Origin: Chromatiaceae bacterium
GTDB lineage: Bacteria > Pseudomonadota > Gammaproteobacteria > Chromatiales > Chromatiaceae
Direction of reading: 5' to 3'
Assembly (NCBI GenBank): GCA_022340195.1
Contig: JAJDOL010000148.1
Coordinates: forward strand, 1-35,801
DNA: 35,801 nucleotides
The notes under the pieces are model-generated. The model saw nothing but the letters and a program-made list of their open reading frames with translations. It was not told the DNA's origin and made no database searches. Below are positions 1-9,139 of this stretch, piece by piece (within the stretch, counting starts at the first letter, position 1; the number at the start of each line of letters is the position of its first letter). The position numbers and the translations under genes were made by a program.

Positions 1-1483
1 GAGACGAGGTGCTGTAGAGGGATGCGATCCCAATTCGTTCTTCAACAGTGCCTGGTACTTGGAACAGCACCCGAGCGTTGCGAAAAAGAAACTGAATCCT
101 CTGGTTCACTATGTGCGTTGGGGGGCTGACGCAGGTTTCGATCCCAGTTCCCTATTCGACAGCAAGTTCTATCTCGACCAAAACCCCGACGTTGCTTCTT
201 CGGCAGTCAATGCGCTCGTTCATTATCTTGAGGTTGGCAGAGAACAGGGTAGGCCCTGCTGTCTGCCGCAAAGAAAGTTACCGGTCCAGGGAAGACCAAG
301 ATTTGACGACACGGCATTGCATGATTCACTTAGGTTGCAGTTACCGCCGGAATGGGCGCTTGATTGGAAAACGTTCATATCTTTGTGTCCCAACCCCAAG
401 CGGATCTTGTTGGTAGGCTGGAGGTCGCCGGCACCAGATACGCGCTCAACTTCCTTCCGTATCCGCCAATTCGCTGAATGCTATAGCGAAGCTGGATTCG
501 CCGTTGATCATATTGTAGATGAAGAAATAGATAAATCAGGATGTGCTTACACCGAGATTGATCATGAACAACAAATGATCTTGGGATTGAACGCATCCGT
601 TCGTCATCTTTCTAGGCACGGAATGGAGTACAAATTGGTGTTGCTGTTCGGACGGGCGATATTCGAAAGATACGCTTCAATCGTCCGCGCGTTTGCGGTC
701 GATGCGAAGGTTGTCTACGATTCGGGAAACACGCATTACGTCCGGTTTTCTCACGCAGCGAAGGTTCCTGCGAACGACGCGGTTTTAGGGGTTCAGGCGC
801 CGCCCTCTATGCGTCTGGAGTTGGCGAACGCTCGCTCGGCCGACAGCATTTTGGTCATCGCCGAGGGAGAAAAGAACACTTTGCTGGAGGAAGAACCAAG
901 TCTCGACGTGCGCATTGTCCCAAACATACAGGAAGTCGTGGATGAGGTATCGCCCTTTTCGATCCGACGGGATCTCTTCTTTTTCGGCTGTTTCGACGAT
1001 GATCGGGATGCCGAAGCTGTCCACTATTTTGCATCCAGAATCCTACCGCTGGTGTCCGAGAAGCTACCTCAAATCCGCTTCAGAATCGTCGGTAGTAACA
1101 TCCCGGCTGATATCCGAGGCTTGGCATCGGCGAATGTCGAGCCGGTAGGCGATGTCGACGACCTGGAACCGTTTTTTCAGCAGAGTCGAATTTTTGTCGC
1201 ACCGTTTTGCCATGACTCGGGAATGACGGGCAGGGTAAGTACAAGCCTGAGTTTCGGATTGCCTGTCGTTACGACGAGCATGGGTACTGAGGGTATGGCG
1301 TTGATCGACGGTGAGAACGCCTTGATCTGTGACGATGCAGAAGCTTTCGCCGCGGGTATCATTCGTCTTTACGGAAGCGAGGACCTCTGGGTTCATCTCT
1401 CCGACGAGGGAAGGGCGTTGATTCGCCGTTCTTATTCGGTCTCGGTCGTACACGACCAGCTTCTCTCCTTAGCAGAACCCTGA
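1..1483 (+). CDS. Glycosyltransferase family 4-like protein with N-terminal repeats (5' partial)
   Basis: The frame is open from base 2, so the true start lies outside the window. A TTG at 59 sits inside a repeat unit and is not a credible start. The visible N-terminus carries tandem copies of a motif of the form WYLEQHPSV...NPLVHYVRWG and FYLDQNPDV...NALVHYLEVG, each followed by a GR-rich stretch. This motif recurs in large glycosyltransferases of surface-polysaccharide loci. The C-terminal half has a GT4-type donor-binding Rossmann region: FFGCFDDDRDAEAVHYF, FRIVGSNIP, and SLSFGLPVVTTSMGTEGM, then a GENALICDD loop. The inferred role is transfer of a nucleotide-sugar-derived residue during cell-surface glycan assembly; the substrate is unknown. 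It is the first of three same-strand glycosyltransferase-type genes with lower G+C than the rest of the window. Confidence 0.8.
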   Translation, partial: RRGAVEGCDPNSFFNSAWYLEQHPSVAKKKLNPLVHYVRWGADAGFDPSSLFDSKFYLDQNPDVASSAVNALVHYLEVGREQGRPCCLPQRKLPVQGRPRFDDTALHDSLRLQLPPEWALDWKTFISLCPNPKRILLVGWRSPAPDTRSTSFRIRQFAECYSEAGFAVDHIVDEEIDKSGCAYTEIDHEQQMILGLNASVRHLSRHGMEYKLVLLFGRAIFERYASIVRAFAVDAKVVYDSGNTHYVRFSHAAKVPANDAVLGVQAPPSMRLELANARSADSILVIAEGEKNTLLEEEPSLDVRIVPNIQEVVDEVSPFSIRRDLFFFGCFDDDRDAEAVHYFASRILPLVSEKLPQIRFRIVGSNIPADIRGLASANVEPVGDVDDLEPFFQQSRIFVAPFCHDSGMTGRVSTSLSFGLPVVTTSMGTEGMALIDGENALICDDAEAFAAGIIRLYGSEDLWVHLSDEGRALIRRSYSVSVVHDQLLSLAEP

Positions 1484-1643
1484 TGCGGGCCCATTGTGCC
1501 AAGGGCGTCGCGTCGTATAAGCAATTGTCTTTTTGCATGGTCGACGAGCATCGCTAGGCGGGAAGGAGAGAGATGTCTTTGTGCGTAGGGAATGGAACAG
1601 TTGATGCTCGACTACAGATCCCGATTGAGCAAGTAGGTCGGAT

Positions 1644-2417
1644 ATGCAGAATCGTGAAGAAAACCGTGTACTGATCTTAGGTGTGTATCTACTCGATACC
1701 CTCAACAATGCGGCTGCTATCTCCGACATCCTCACTCAATCAGAAGATTGGAATGTCGATTTGCGTTGGGCAGGTGTAGGTTGCAGCGACGCTCCGAAGG
1801 AGCTGGAAGGGATTACCGTCTCAATAACCGAGCGCCGAATTTCGAAATTTCGGGTGCTAAATGAACTGCTCGAGTTGGCCGACTTCGATCGTTACCAGTT
1901 CATCATCGTCTGTGACGACGACATCGAGCTCTCTGATTGTTTTCTAGACAATTTTTTAGGCCTTCAGAGCAAATACGATTTCGCGTTGGCACAGCCCGCC
2001 CGTACGCATGATAGCTATATTGATCACCAGTTCGTAGCTCAGTTACTCGGAGTGGAGGCCCGTTTGACCCGTTTTGTAGAGATCGGCCCCTTGTTCTCGG
2101 TAAAGCGAAATGCCTACGCTATTCTTCTGCCATTTGATGAGAGTGCGCCAATGGGATGGGGCCTTGATTTCGTGTGGCCCCTACAGGTGGAAAGGAACGG
2201 ATATCGCATGGGTATCGTGGACGCTACACCGGTCAAGCACGCGCTGAGGACTCCGGTCACCTTTTACGATTACGACGACACAAACACCGAAATGCATAGT
2301 TTCTTGGAAAGACATGTACACCTGGACCGTAGTAAAGCCTTTGTGGCCTTGGAAACCTATCCGATCGATAAGAGAAGGAGTCTGAGCGGTGGGCCGAAAC
2401 GAGACGAAGATCGATGA
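1644..2417 (+). CDS. DUF707-like putative glycosyltransferase
   Basis: This 257-residue protein has features I associate with the DUF707 family: an acidic CDDDIEL segment (GT-A-like DxD), then FALAQPARTHDSY, FVEIGPLFS, GWGLDFVWP and GIVDATPVKH in that order. The DxD and the GWGLD segment suggest a GT-A-fold enzyme, but activity and substrate are not established. The ATG at 1644 follows a 160-bp gap with no gene. The 3' end overlaps the next gene by 4 bp (ATGA), so the two are probably translationally coupled. Its place between two glycosyltransferases supports a role in the same surface glycan. G+C is lower than in genes beyond 3.5 kb, which fits an acquired cassette. Confidence 0.7.
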   Translation: MQNREENRVLILGVYLLDTLNNAAAISDILTQSEDWNVDLRWAGVGCSDAPKELEGITVSITERRISKFRVLNELLELADFDRYQFIIVCDDDIELSDCFLDNFLGLQSKYDFALAQPARTHDSYIDHQFVAQLLGVEARLTRFVEIGPLFSVKRNAYAILLPFDESAPMGWGLDFVWPLQVERNGYRMGIVDATPVKHALRTPVTFYDYDDTNTEMHSFLERHVHLDRSKAFVALETYPIDKRRSLSGGPKRDEDR

Positions 2418-3457
2418 TCGGCGTGGCTCGAGAAGCGTCTTCGCCGTTGATCAGTGCAGTTGTATGTACCTATAACCGTGCGCCGCTGTTGGCACGGGCG
2501 TTGGGAGCGCTCTGCGGTCAGACGATGAGCCCAGAGCATTTCGAGATCGTTGTCGTCGATGATGGTTCCACGGATGATACCCGCGAGACAGTAAATTCGT
2601 TTCGGTCATCGTTGCCGATAAGATACGCGTATCAGGCCAATTCGGGGTTGGCAAGCGGTAAGAATCATGGTTTGTTTCTATCCCGCGGGGCGATTGTCCT
2701 CTTTTTGGAGGATGACGGCGTTGCTGATAGCCGCCTGTTGGAAGAGCACTATAGGAGCCATCAGAAGTTTGTGGGGGAACAGTATGCTGTTCTTGGGTAT
2801 ACGGATCTCGCATCCGCGGTGGCGCGGTCACCGCTCATGCATTATGTGACCCAAGTCGGTTGTCACCTCTTTTCCTATCCATTACTGAATCACGAGGATA
2901 TCCTGGACTTCTCGTATTTTTCAGGAGGTCGTTCCTCGTGTAAGCGAATGTTCTTATTAGAGAATGGCGTATTCAATCCCCTATTTCGTTTTGGGGCCGA
3001 TGATGTGGAGTTGGGTTATCGGTTGTCCAAGCTCGGACTGCGAGTCGTCTACAATAGCAGCGCCGTCAGTCATATGATCCGCACATTGGACTTCGAGACC
3101 TTCTGTCGCCGTTGTTACAGGCAGGGGCGGTCGAATTGGATGATTGGTAAGCTGCATCCCAACGAAGTCATTCGGACATGGTTGCAGGTGGACGGAGCTT
3201 CGGAGGAATGGGCCAAGCTGCAGCCGGCGTACGACAAGCTAATGAAGATGTCCCGCGACTTGGACGTGCTGGTCACGGAACGCATCAGAGCCGATAGACC
3301 TTTGGGTGAGCTGGATCGGGAGCTACTTTACCGCGCGTACGGCGCTGCGTTCTACGCGAATAGAATTAAAGGGACGGCGCAGATTGAGCTTGAAGCGCAG
3401 CAGGTTCAATGTAACGGTCCCACGACCTCGACCCTTCCGGATGCGGTTCGTGCGTAG
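2414..3457 (+). CDS. Family 2 glycosyltransferase
   Basis: The protein has 347 residues. The N-terminal GT2 signature is clear: ISAVVCTYNRAPLLARAL, then FEIVVVDDGSTDDT, and a later LFLEDDG for the metal-binding DxD region. A C-terminal segment, NPLFRFGADDVELGYRLSK, resembles the galactosyltransferase 7C-type acceptor region (G.DD.E...R). No signal peptide or membrane segment is evident, so it is probably a cytosolic enzyme of polysaccharide assembly. The start overlaps the previous gene by 4 bp. The last 52 bp run through the 3' end of the oppositely oriented macroglobulin gene, so the C-terminal 16 residues are read from DNA that also encodes the other protein. Acceptor and donor sugars are unknown. 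Confidence 0.88.
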   Translation: MIGVAREASSPLISAVVCTYNRAPLLARALGALCGQTMSPEHFEIVVVDDGSTDDTRETVNSFRSSLPIRYAYQANSGLASGKNHGLFLSRGAIVLFLEDDGVADSRLLEEHYRSHQKFVGEQYAVLGYTDLASAVARSPLMHYVTQVGCHLFSYPLLNHEDILDFSYFSGGRSSCKRMFLLENGVFNPLFRFGADDVELGYRLSKLGLRVVYNSSAVSHMIRTLDFETFCRRCYRQGRSNWMIGKLHPNEVIRTWLQVDGASEEWAKLQPAYDKLMKMSRDLDVLVTERIRADRPLGELDRELLYRAYGAAFYANRIKGTAQIELEAQQVQCNGPTTSTLPDAVRA

Positions 3458-6400
3458 CGCTGCGGGCGATACATGTCCTGTACCATCGCCGCCGGATGGG
3501 CAAAGATTCCCGGAGAGACCGCCCGCACCAGATAGGCGATCTGGAAGGTCGTGGGGTCTTTCTTGGTGCGGTCGACAGCCGCGGCAAAGCGCTCGGCCCG
3601 AAACTCCTTGTAGGCCGGCGTGTCAACCAGCCCCAGCCAGTCGATGCCGGCCAGGTCACCCGCTCGGACCAGATTCGGGTTGTCGATTTCGAATCCGGCG
3701 GGCAGGGGGTCGTCGAGTATCAATCGCGCCGCGCGCTTGGTCGTTGATCGAACCGTTAACACGGCCAGAATCCGCTGGCCCTGCTCGATGGTCGTGGGAT
3801 TCAGTCGTCTCCCCTCTAGGCCGTAGTACGCTCGCTCGATCTCGTAGCCATGCCCCTCCGCCGGCAATGGTACGACTGGGATACCGGTCGCAGCTACCAC
3901 CGCATCGAGCGTTCGTTCGCCCATATTGCGGATGACCAAGGGCCCTGCCGCGAGCTGTGTCGCGTCGAGTCTACGGAAGACACTGCCATCGAAAATCTTG
4001 CCGTCGATCGAAAGCCGGGGCTTGGCGGTGCCTTGCATCAGGGCGTGAGCGGCCAGCAGGAGCCATGCCTGCTCCTGGGTACTGGTGTGGCGCGATTCAT
4101 TCCAGCCTTCCCCGATCCGGTGGGCAAGCGCCTGAAGGTCGACCGCGCTGGTTCCGGCCTCGGCGGCGAGCGTCAACAGGGCCGCACCGTCCCGCAACAC
4201 GGAGCCGTAATCGGCACGCCAGATTCCGCTGTCCGTCTGCCCCTGCAGCATCTCCTCCGCCGCTCTCAGCACCCGATTGGACCTGGGTCTGTCGCCATAG
4301 AGCGCCAAGGCGGCGCCGAGCTGGGCCTTGGCCAGGGGCGTGGCGAAGGCGTCGAGCTTTTCCTCGGCGTAATAGCGCAGGTCCCCGATGAGGGCACGTC
4401 CATTGCGGGCAAGTACATAGAGGGCATAGGCAATGTCCTCGCCTCCGGACTGAAAGTCGGAGGCGTAAGCGAGGCGGTTTCGTAGATTGTCGATGGCCAA
4501 GTCAAAGGCAATAGCCGGTACCTTGTAACCTTGTTCCCGCGCCCGCGTGAGAAAATCCGTCACGTAGGCATCGAGCCAAAGGTCACCCTCCCCGGGGCCC
4601 CAGAGCCCGAATCCCCCGCCGGAGGATTGCTTGGCCAGCAACCCGGCGACGGCGCTCCGAATCCTTTTCGCGACCCCCGGAGCCGTGCCCAGACCGGTGG
4701 ATAGGGCCACCTCATCGACGTACAGCAGGGGCAATGCCCGACTGGTGATCTGCTCGGCGCAGCCGAATGGGAAACGGTTGAGCGTCCGAACGAGGGCTGG
4801 TACGTCGAGCTTGCCGGCGCCGCTGACCGAAACCAGCAGGCTGCCCGAGCCTGGCACCAGCCCGGAGAGCATGTCTGATGTGATCTCGAGGCCGTCAGCG
4901 CCAGGCTCGAGCGGAAATATCGAATGCCGGGCCAGGGGCGGCTCGTGGGAACGTACCGGCAGGGTCAGGGACTTGATCAGCTTCTTGCCGTCCGGTGTCG
5001 TCAGAGCGATGCTCAACTCGTCGTCACCGGCCGTCCTGGCCACGATGGGCACCAGGATTTGGGCGCGGGCGCCGTCTGCCAGGCTCAGTGTTCGGGTCGC
5101 CGCGTCCGCCTCGATCGCGACCTGTCCGCCCGAGGTCGAGACCTGTACGGTGACCTCTCCGCTCGGACCCTCCACATGCGCCAGCTCGATCAACACCCGT
5201 GACCTGTCCCCCGGGGCGAGAAACCGGGGCATGGAAGCCGTGACGACTATGGGATCACGTACGATGACATCCCGGACCGCATGCCCGACACCCTGCTGCG
5301 ACCAGGCCATGGCCATCAGGCGCACCGAGCCGTTGAAATCAGGTAGGTCGAAGGATGCGGACGCCTTGCCCTCGGCGTCCAGCCTGAGGATTCCGGAATG
5401 GAAGGCCACGAGGGCCTCGGTGGGGGGCGGGCCTTCGAACTGCATCGATGGTGCGTCGCCGCCGGAGCGCACCGCGCCGATAACACCCTGCATGCGATCG
5501 ATGAGCTGGCCGTAGAGATCGCGGATCTCCAGTCCGAGGCGGCGCTGCCCGAAGTACCAGGCATCCGGTGCCGGCGTTTTGAACCGGGTGAGGTTGAGGA
5601 TGCCCAGGTCAACCGCCGCGACCGTTACATAGGCCTCCTCCCCTGCCGCCAGATTTCCCAGTGCGACATCGATGCTCAAGGGCCCGCGAGGTGCGGGTTT
5701 CTCCGCCGCGGTGAGCTGGATATCCAGCCTCCTGTCACCTGGATCAACCGCCGCCCAGGTCAGGCCCAGGGCCCGTCCGGGCATGCGCTTGGCGGCGACG
5801 TCCATCGGGCGGAATAGGACCGCCGTCACGTAAGCCCCCGGCCCCCAATCCTGTGTGACGGGTAGCTCGACCGTTGCACCGCCATCAGGTACCTGGACCG
5901 GCGTCAGGGAGACCAGCCGGTCGTGGAGCACCATGACCAACGCCAGTCCCGGGAATCGGGGCTCGATATGCGCCCTTGCGGTCTCGCCGATGCGATAGCT
6001 CGGTCTGTCCAGGGAAACCTTGACCAGGTCCGGTGTATCGAAACTCGATGGTGCCTGGTACCAGCCCGCTTCAAACTCCAGGCTCGCGGGCAGAGCGCCT
6101 CCGCCCGGTTCCTGGACCGCGAGCTCGTAGCCGCCCCAGTCGACGCCGGCCTCGATGCGGCCGGTGTCCTGCGCACCCAGATCAAGGGTCCCGCTTGCGA
6201 CGCGCCGTCGAGTGACCACGGGTTCGTAGTCCCAGCGGCCGTCCAGCCGGTACCATTGGAAGAAGGTTGTTACGCGGGACAGGGTCCAGGTCAGGCCGTC
6301 GCGGGCGACGCGTCGACCGTCCGCGCCGAGGGCCAGGATTTCGAAGGTCGCCGTGCCGCCCTCGTCGACCGCGCCCTCGAACAGCGGCTTGATGCCGATG

Positions 6401-8910
6401 CGGGCCTGCTTGTCTGCGACCGGGAGCTCGACCGAGCGCTCGACCGGTCGGCCGCCGGCGTCCAGGATTCGGATGCTGACATGGGCCTGCCGCGGCTTAC
6501 TGACCGGGACCATCTTGGGCAGCTCCAGGGAAACGGCCGCCTCGCCCCGGGCGTCGGTCTTGGTGCCGGGGATCGGTCGGCTGACGGGCTCGACCTTCTC
6601 GTCGGCGAGGCCAAAACGGAAACCGGGAAAGGCCGTGAGGGAATCTGTAGCGTGCAGGGTCACGGTTCCCTCCAGCGTCAGATTGGAGGCCGCCGTACCA
6701 TAGAGGAAGCGGGCGTCTACGCCGAGCAACGGCGGCTCCACGGGATCGATCGGCTCGACCGGACGCTTCAGGTCCATGGTCAGTCGCTCCGGCTCGAAGT
6801 CCTCCACCAGGAAGGCGAGTCGGGCGAGGGTCTCGCCCTTGGGATCGCTGAATGCCTCGACCCGCCAAGTGCCGCGCATTGCGGCGGTAAGCAGCTCGAG
6901 CGTTACGTGCCTGGCCCCCAGCCCCTGGTCCTGTGTCTGGAGCCGTTGATGCTCGACGCCATCGGGTCGTTTGACGACGAGGGTCAGCGGCAGGTCCGAT
7001 GCCGCGTCCGCCTTGGAGTCCCGCACCAGTGCCGTCAGCTGGACCCGCTCGCCGGGCCGGTAGATGCCGCGTTCGCTCGTCAGGAAGACATCGAGGGGCT
7101 TGGGGGGCGGGCGACCGCCGACACCGCGATCGGTCAGGTCGAAGGGGGTCTTGGTCAGGTCGAGAAAGCCGTAGTCCCCGTCCGGTCCCTCCGCGACCAG
7201 CAGCGCTGGTCGGTTGCCGCCGCTACCGCGTAGGAGGCCCGGCTCGAAGCGGGCGTAACCCATGGCGTCGGTGCTGGCGCGTCCCAGGATTCGGTCGTTG
7301 CGGGCCACCAGACGCAAGGCAACCTTGTCCAGAGGACCCGCCGTCGAGAGCGAGCGTACGAGGGCGTGCAAACCGTCGCTGCCGGAAAATGCCGCCAGGC
7401 CCAGGTCCGAGACCACGAACCACTGAGTCGCCCTGGTATCCGAGCTCTGCATCGCGTCCCGGGGCGCGGCCGTCATCAGGTAGGCGCCGGGCTCCAAGTC
7501 CCGGATCATGGCGCCGACGGGGACGGCGGTGGTCATGTCCCTGTTGAGTGCCTGCTCCACCTCGATCGTCCCGCTCCAGACCTTCTCTCCGGTTTGGTCC
7601 GCCACGCGGTTCAGCTCGTACTCGCCAAGCTGGCGCAGAAAGGTGCCGTCGCCGAGGGTCCGGGCCACGGCCCGGTCTCCGATTCGGAAAACCTCCGCCT
7701 CGACCAAATCGGTATTCACAGAGACCAGGGGAATGGTCGCCTCGCCCCCCTTCGGCAGGACGTAGGCGCGGCCAAGGAAGCGGACCGTGGGGGAGCGGTC
7801 CCGAACATAGATGTGAAGGTCAACGCTCTTTGGCAGCCTCTCTCCGTCGGCGGACGGCAGTCCGGAGCGCAACAGGATGCGATAGCGCTCGCCGTGAGAG
7901 ACGCCGTCGATGCAGATCTGCTGTGCCTCGGCCTCGACGGAGAGCCTCTCGCCTCCGGTGACTTTGACGAAGTCCGCCACGTGGGGGAAATTGCGTGGGA
8001 GGGGGTCGGAGAAGCGGATGCAGATCCTGGGGCTGGATGCGTTCGAGTCCACCTGGTGCTCGAGGATCCGGAAGCCGTGCTCGGCCATCAGCTTGTCGTA
8101 GGAGGAGCGCACGCCCGGATCCTCTGCCAGAGCCAGCGAGGAACGGGTGGCGCGGATCGCAGAGCGCCATTGCGAGCGCGCCGTCAGCGCGCGCCCCAGT
8201 GCCGCCAGGGCCCGGGCGCGCTCGGATTCGGTCGCGGCATGCAAATGGGCGTTGACCGCCGCTGAGACGGCGTCCCGACGGTACTGCTGCTGCAGCTTCC
8301 AGTCCTTTGACTTGGACGCCGTCAGTGCGTCGGCGATCTGCACCCACAGCGAGTGGCTCTCCGGCACCATCTTCAGGGCCGCCGAGAAGAGCTCGGCGGC
8401 GCGCTCCGGCTGATCGGAACGACGGGCAGCCTGAGCGTCGGCAACGATAGCGTCCAGGGAGCCCCGTGCCGCCACCCCCCGCGTGCGGATGCGTCCTGCA
8501 AGCGCCCGCGCCTCGTCAAGGGTGCCCGGCTCGAGGAAGCCAAGCTCGGAGACGCGTACGGCCTGCAGCTCGGGCGTGGTTACGCCATCCGCGGTTATGT
8601 GCCCCGAGACGGCGCCGGCAAAGGTGCGCAGGTCGCCGTAATCGCTCTTGAGAAAACACCAACGGGCGTTCGTGTTGTAGGTGAACGCCTTACATTTGGA
8701 ATCGGCGATGCATGCGGCCTTGCAGTCCGCAAGCTCGACTTCCCGGAGTGTCTCGTAGTCGAGTCCGTAGTAGTCCGCCCCCTCGATCAGGATCATTTGG
8801 CGCTCGGCCCCGAATGCCTGGAAGAGCACCGCTGGCTGCAGGACCAGGGTGAGAAGAACGATGACACATGCGGACAAAGGGATCCGGAAAAACCTGCAGA
8901 ACGCGGACAT
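3406..8910 (-). CDS. Secreted PAN/Apple-domain alpha-2-macroglobulin family protein
   Basis: This is a giant 1834-residue protein. Residues 1 to about 34 form a signal peptide ending in FQAFGA. The LSAC at residues 11-14 precedes the hydrophobic core, so it is not a lipobox. Residues about 36-105 are a PAN/Apple-like module (GADYYGLDYETLRE, Cys-rich, AFTYN, WCFLKSD). A TPR-like helical region (about 120-260) follows, then the MG domains, with a typical GIYRPGERVQL segment near residue 612. The thioester motif is intact: C1384-A-E-Q1387 in FPFGCAEQITSR. The family traps proteases through a bait region and covalent thioester in the periplasm. Many bacterial members pair with pbpC, but no such gene flanks this one. 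The start is supported by a perfect AGGAGG at 8916-8921, 5 nt upstream. Its 3' end overlaps the convergent glycosyltransferase by 52 bp. Confidence 0.93.
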   Translation of the reverse strand: MSAFCRFFRIPLSACVIVLLTLVLQPAVLFQAFGAERQMILIEGADYYGLDYETLREVELADCKAACIADSKCKAFTYNTNARWCFLKSDYGDLRTFAGAVSGHITADGVTTPELQAVRVSELGFLEPGTLDEARALAGRIRTRGVAARGSLDAIVADAQAARRSDQPERAAELFSAALKMVPESHSLWVQIADALTASKSKDWKLQQQYRRDAVSAAVNAHLHAATESERARALAALGRALTARSQWRSAIRATRSSLALAEDPGVRSSYDKLMAEHGFRILEHQVDSNASSPRICIRFSDPLPRNFPHVADFVKVTGGERLSVEAEAQQICIDGVSHGERYRILLRSGLPSADGERLPKSVDLHIYVRDRSPTVRFLGRAYVLPKGGEATIPLVSVNTDLVEAEVFRIGDRAVARTLGDGTFLRQLGEYELNRVADQTGEKVWSGTIEVEQALNRDMTTAVPVGAMIRDLEPGAYLMTAAPRDAMQSSDTRATQWFVVSDLGLAAFSGSDGLHALVRSLSTAGPLDKVALRLVARNDRILGRASTDAMGYARFEPGLLRGSGGNRPALLVAEGPDGDYGFLDLTKTPFDLTDRGVGGRPPPKPLDVFLTSERGIYRPGERVQLTALVRDSKADAASDLPLTLVVKRPDGVEHQRLQTQDQGLGARHVTLELLTAAMRGTWRVEAFSDPKGETLARLAFLVEDFEPERLTMDLKRPVEPIDPVEPPLLGVDARFLYGTAASNLTLEGTVTLHATDSLTAFPGFRFGLADEKVEPVSRPIPGTKTDARGEAAVSLELPKMVPVSKPRQAHVSIRILDAGGRPVERSVELPVADKQARIGIKPLFEGAVDEGGTATFEILALGADGRRVARDGLTWTLSRVTTFFQWYRLDGRWDYEPVVTRRRVASGTLDLGAQDTGRIEAGVDWGGYELAVQEPGGGALPASLEFEAGWYQAPSSFDTPDLVKVSLDRPSYRIGETARAHIEPRFPGLALVMVLHDRLVSLTPVQVPDGGATVELPVTQDWGPGAYVTAVLFRPMDVAAKRMPGRALGLTWAAVDPGDRRLDIQLTAAEKPAPRGPLSIDVALGNLAAGEEAYVTVAAVDLGILNLTRFKTPAPDAWYFGQRRLGLEIRDLYGQLIDRMQGVIGAVRSGGDAPSMQFEGPPPTEALVAFHSGILRLDAEGKASASFDLPDFNGSVRLMAMAWSQQGVGHAVRDVIVRDPIVVTASMPRFLAPGDRSRVLIELAHVEGPSGEVTVQVSTSGGQVAIEADAATRTLSLADGARAQILVPIVARTAGDDELSIALTTPDGKKLIKSLTLPVRSHEPPLARHSIFPLEPGADGLEITSDMLSGLVPGSGSLLVSVSGAGKLDVPALVRTLNRFPFGCAEQITSRALPLLYVDEVALSTGLGTAPGVAKRIRSAVAGLLAKQSSGGGFGLWGPGEGDLWLDAYVTDFLTRAREQGYKVPAIAFDLAIDNLRNRLAYASDFQSGGEDIAYALYVLARNGRALIGDLRYYAEEKLDAFATPLAKAQLGAALALYGDRPRSNRVLRAAEEMLQGQTDSGIWRADYGSVLRDGAALLTLAAEAGTSAVDLQALAHRIGEGWNESRHTSTQEQAWLLLAAHALMQGTAKPRLSIDGKIFDGSVFRRLDATQLAAGPLVIRNMGERTLDAVVAATGIPVVPLPAEGHGYEIERAYYGLEGRRLNPTTIEQGQRILAVLTVRSTTKRAARLILDDPLPAGFEIDNPNLVRAGDLAGIDWLGLVDTPAYKEFRAERFAAAVDRTKKDPTTFQIAYLVRAVSPGIFAHPAAMVQDMYRPQRYARTASGRVEVVGPLH

Positions 8911-8946
8911 AGCAACCTCCTGGCGTCACCGCATTGGTGCAAGCAG

Positions 8947-8975
8947 AGTCTAGGCCGGGGGTTTGCGCGCGTAAA
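8947..8975 (-). promoter_or_regulatory. Possible sigma-70 promoter of the macroglobulin gene
   Basis: Reading the minus strand, TTTACG (8970-8975) and TAGACT (8947-8952) are separated by 17 nt. Each matches the sigma-70 hexamers at 4 of 6 positions. It lies 37 bp upstream of the ATG in the 229-bp divergent gap. This is a weak match by eye. Confidence 0.3.
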
Positions 8976-9139
8976 GGTGACGTGTCGGATGCCGGCTAGC
9001 TGCATGCGTGGTCTAGCCTGTGCCCCCTTCGTTTCCGATCGATCTGAGTGACGGAGGTCGTCTGATCTTCTTGATTGCAGTAGACTTGGCAAGAAACCAA
9101 GTGCAGCATCAGCCAGATCTTCAGGAATCCCAGAACACC

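Noticed and set aside
1545-1610. Inverted repeat CGAGCATC/GATGCTCG between two glycosyltransferase-type genes
   Set aside because: Only 8 bp with a 50-nt spacer; likely chance.
5923-7233. Long open frame opposite the macroglobulin gene
   Set aside because: It is a shadow of biased codon use; the translation has no domain or membrane pattern.
8859-8870. LSAC in the macroglobulin signal region as a lipobox
   Set aside because: It comes before the hydrophobic core rather than after it, so lipoprotein processing there is not plausible.
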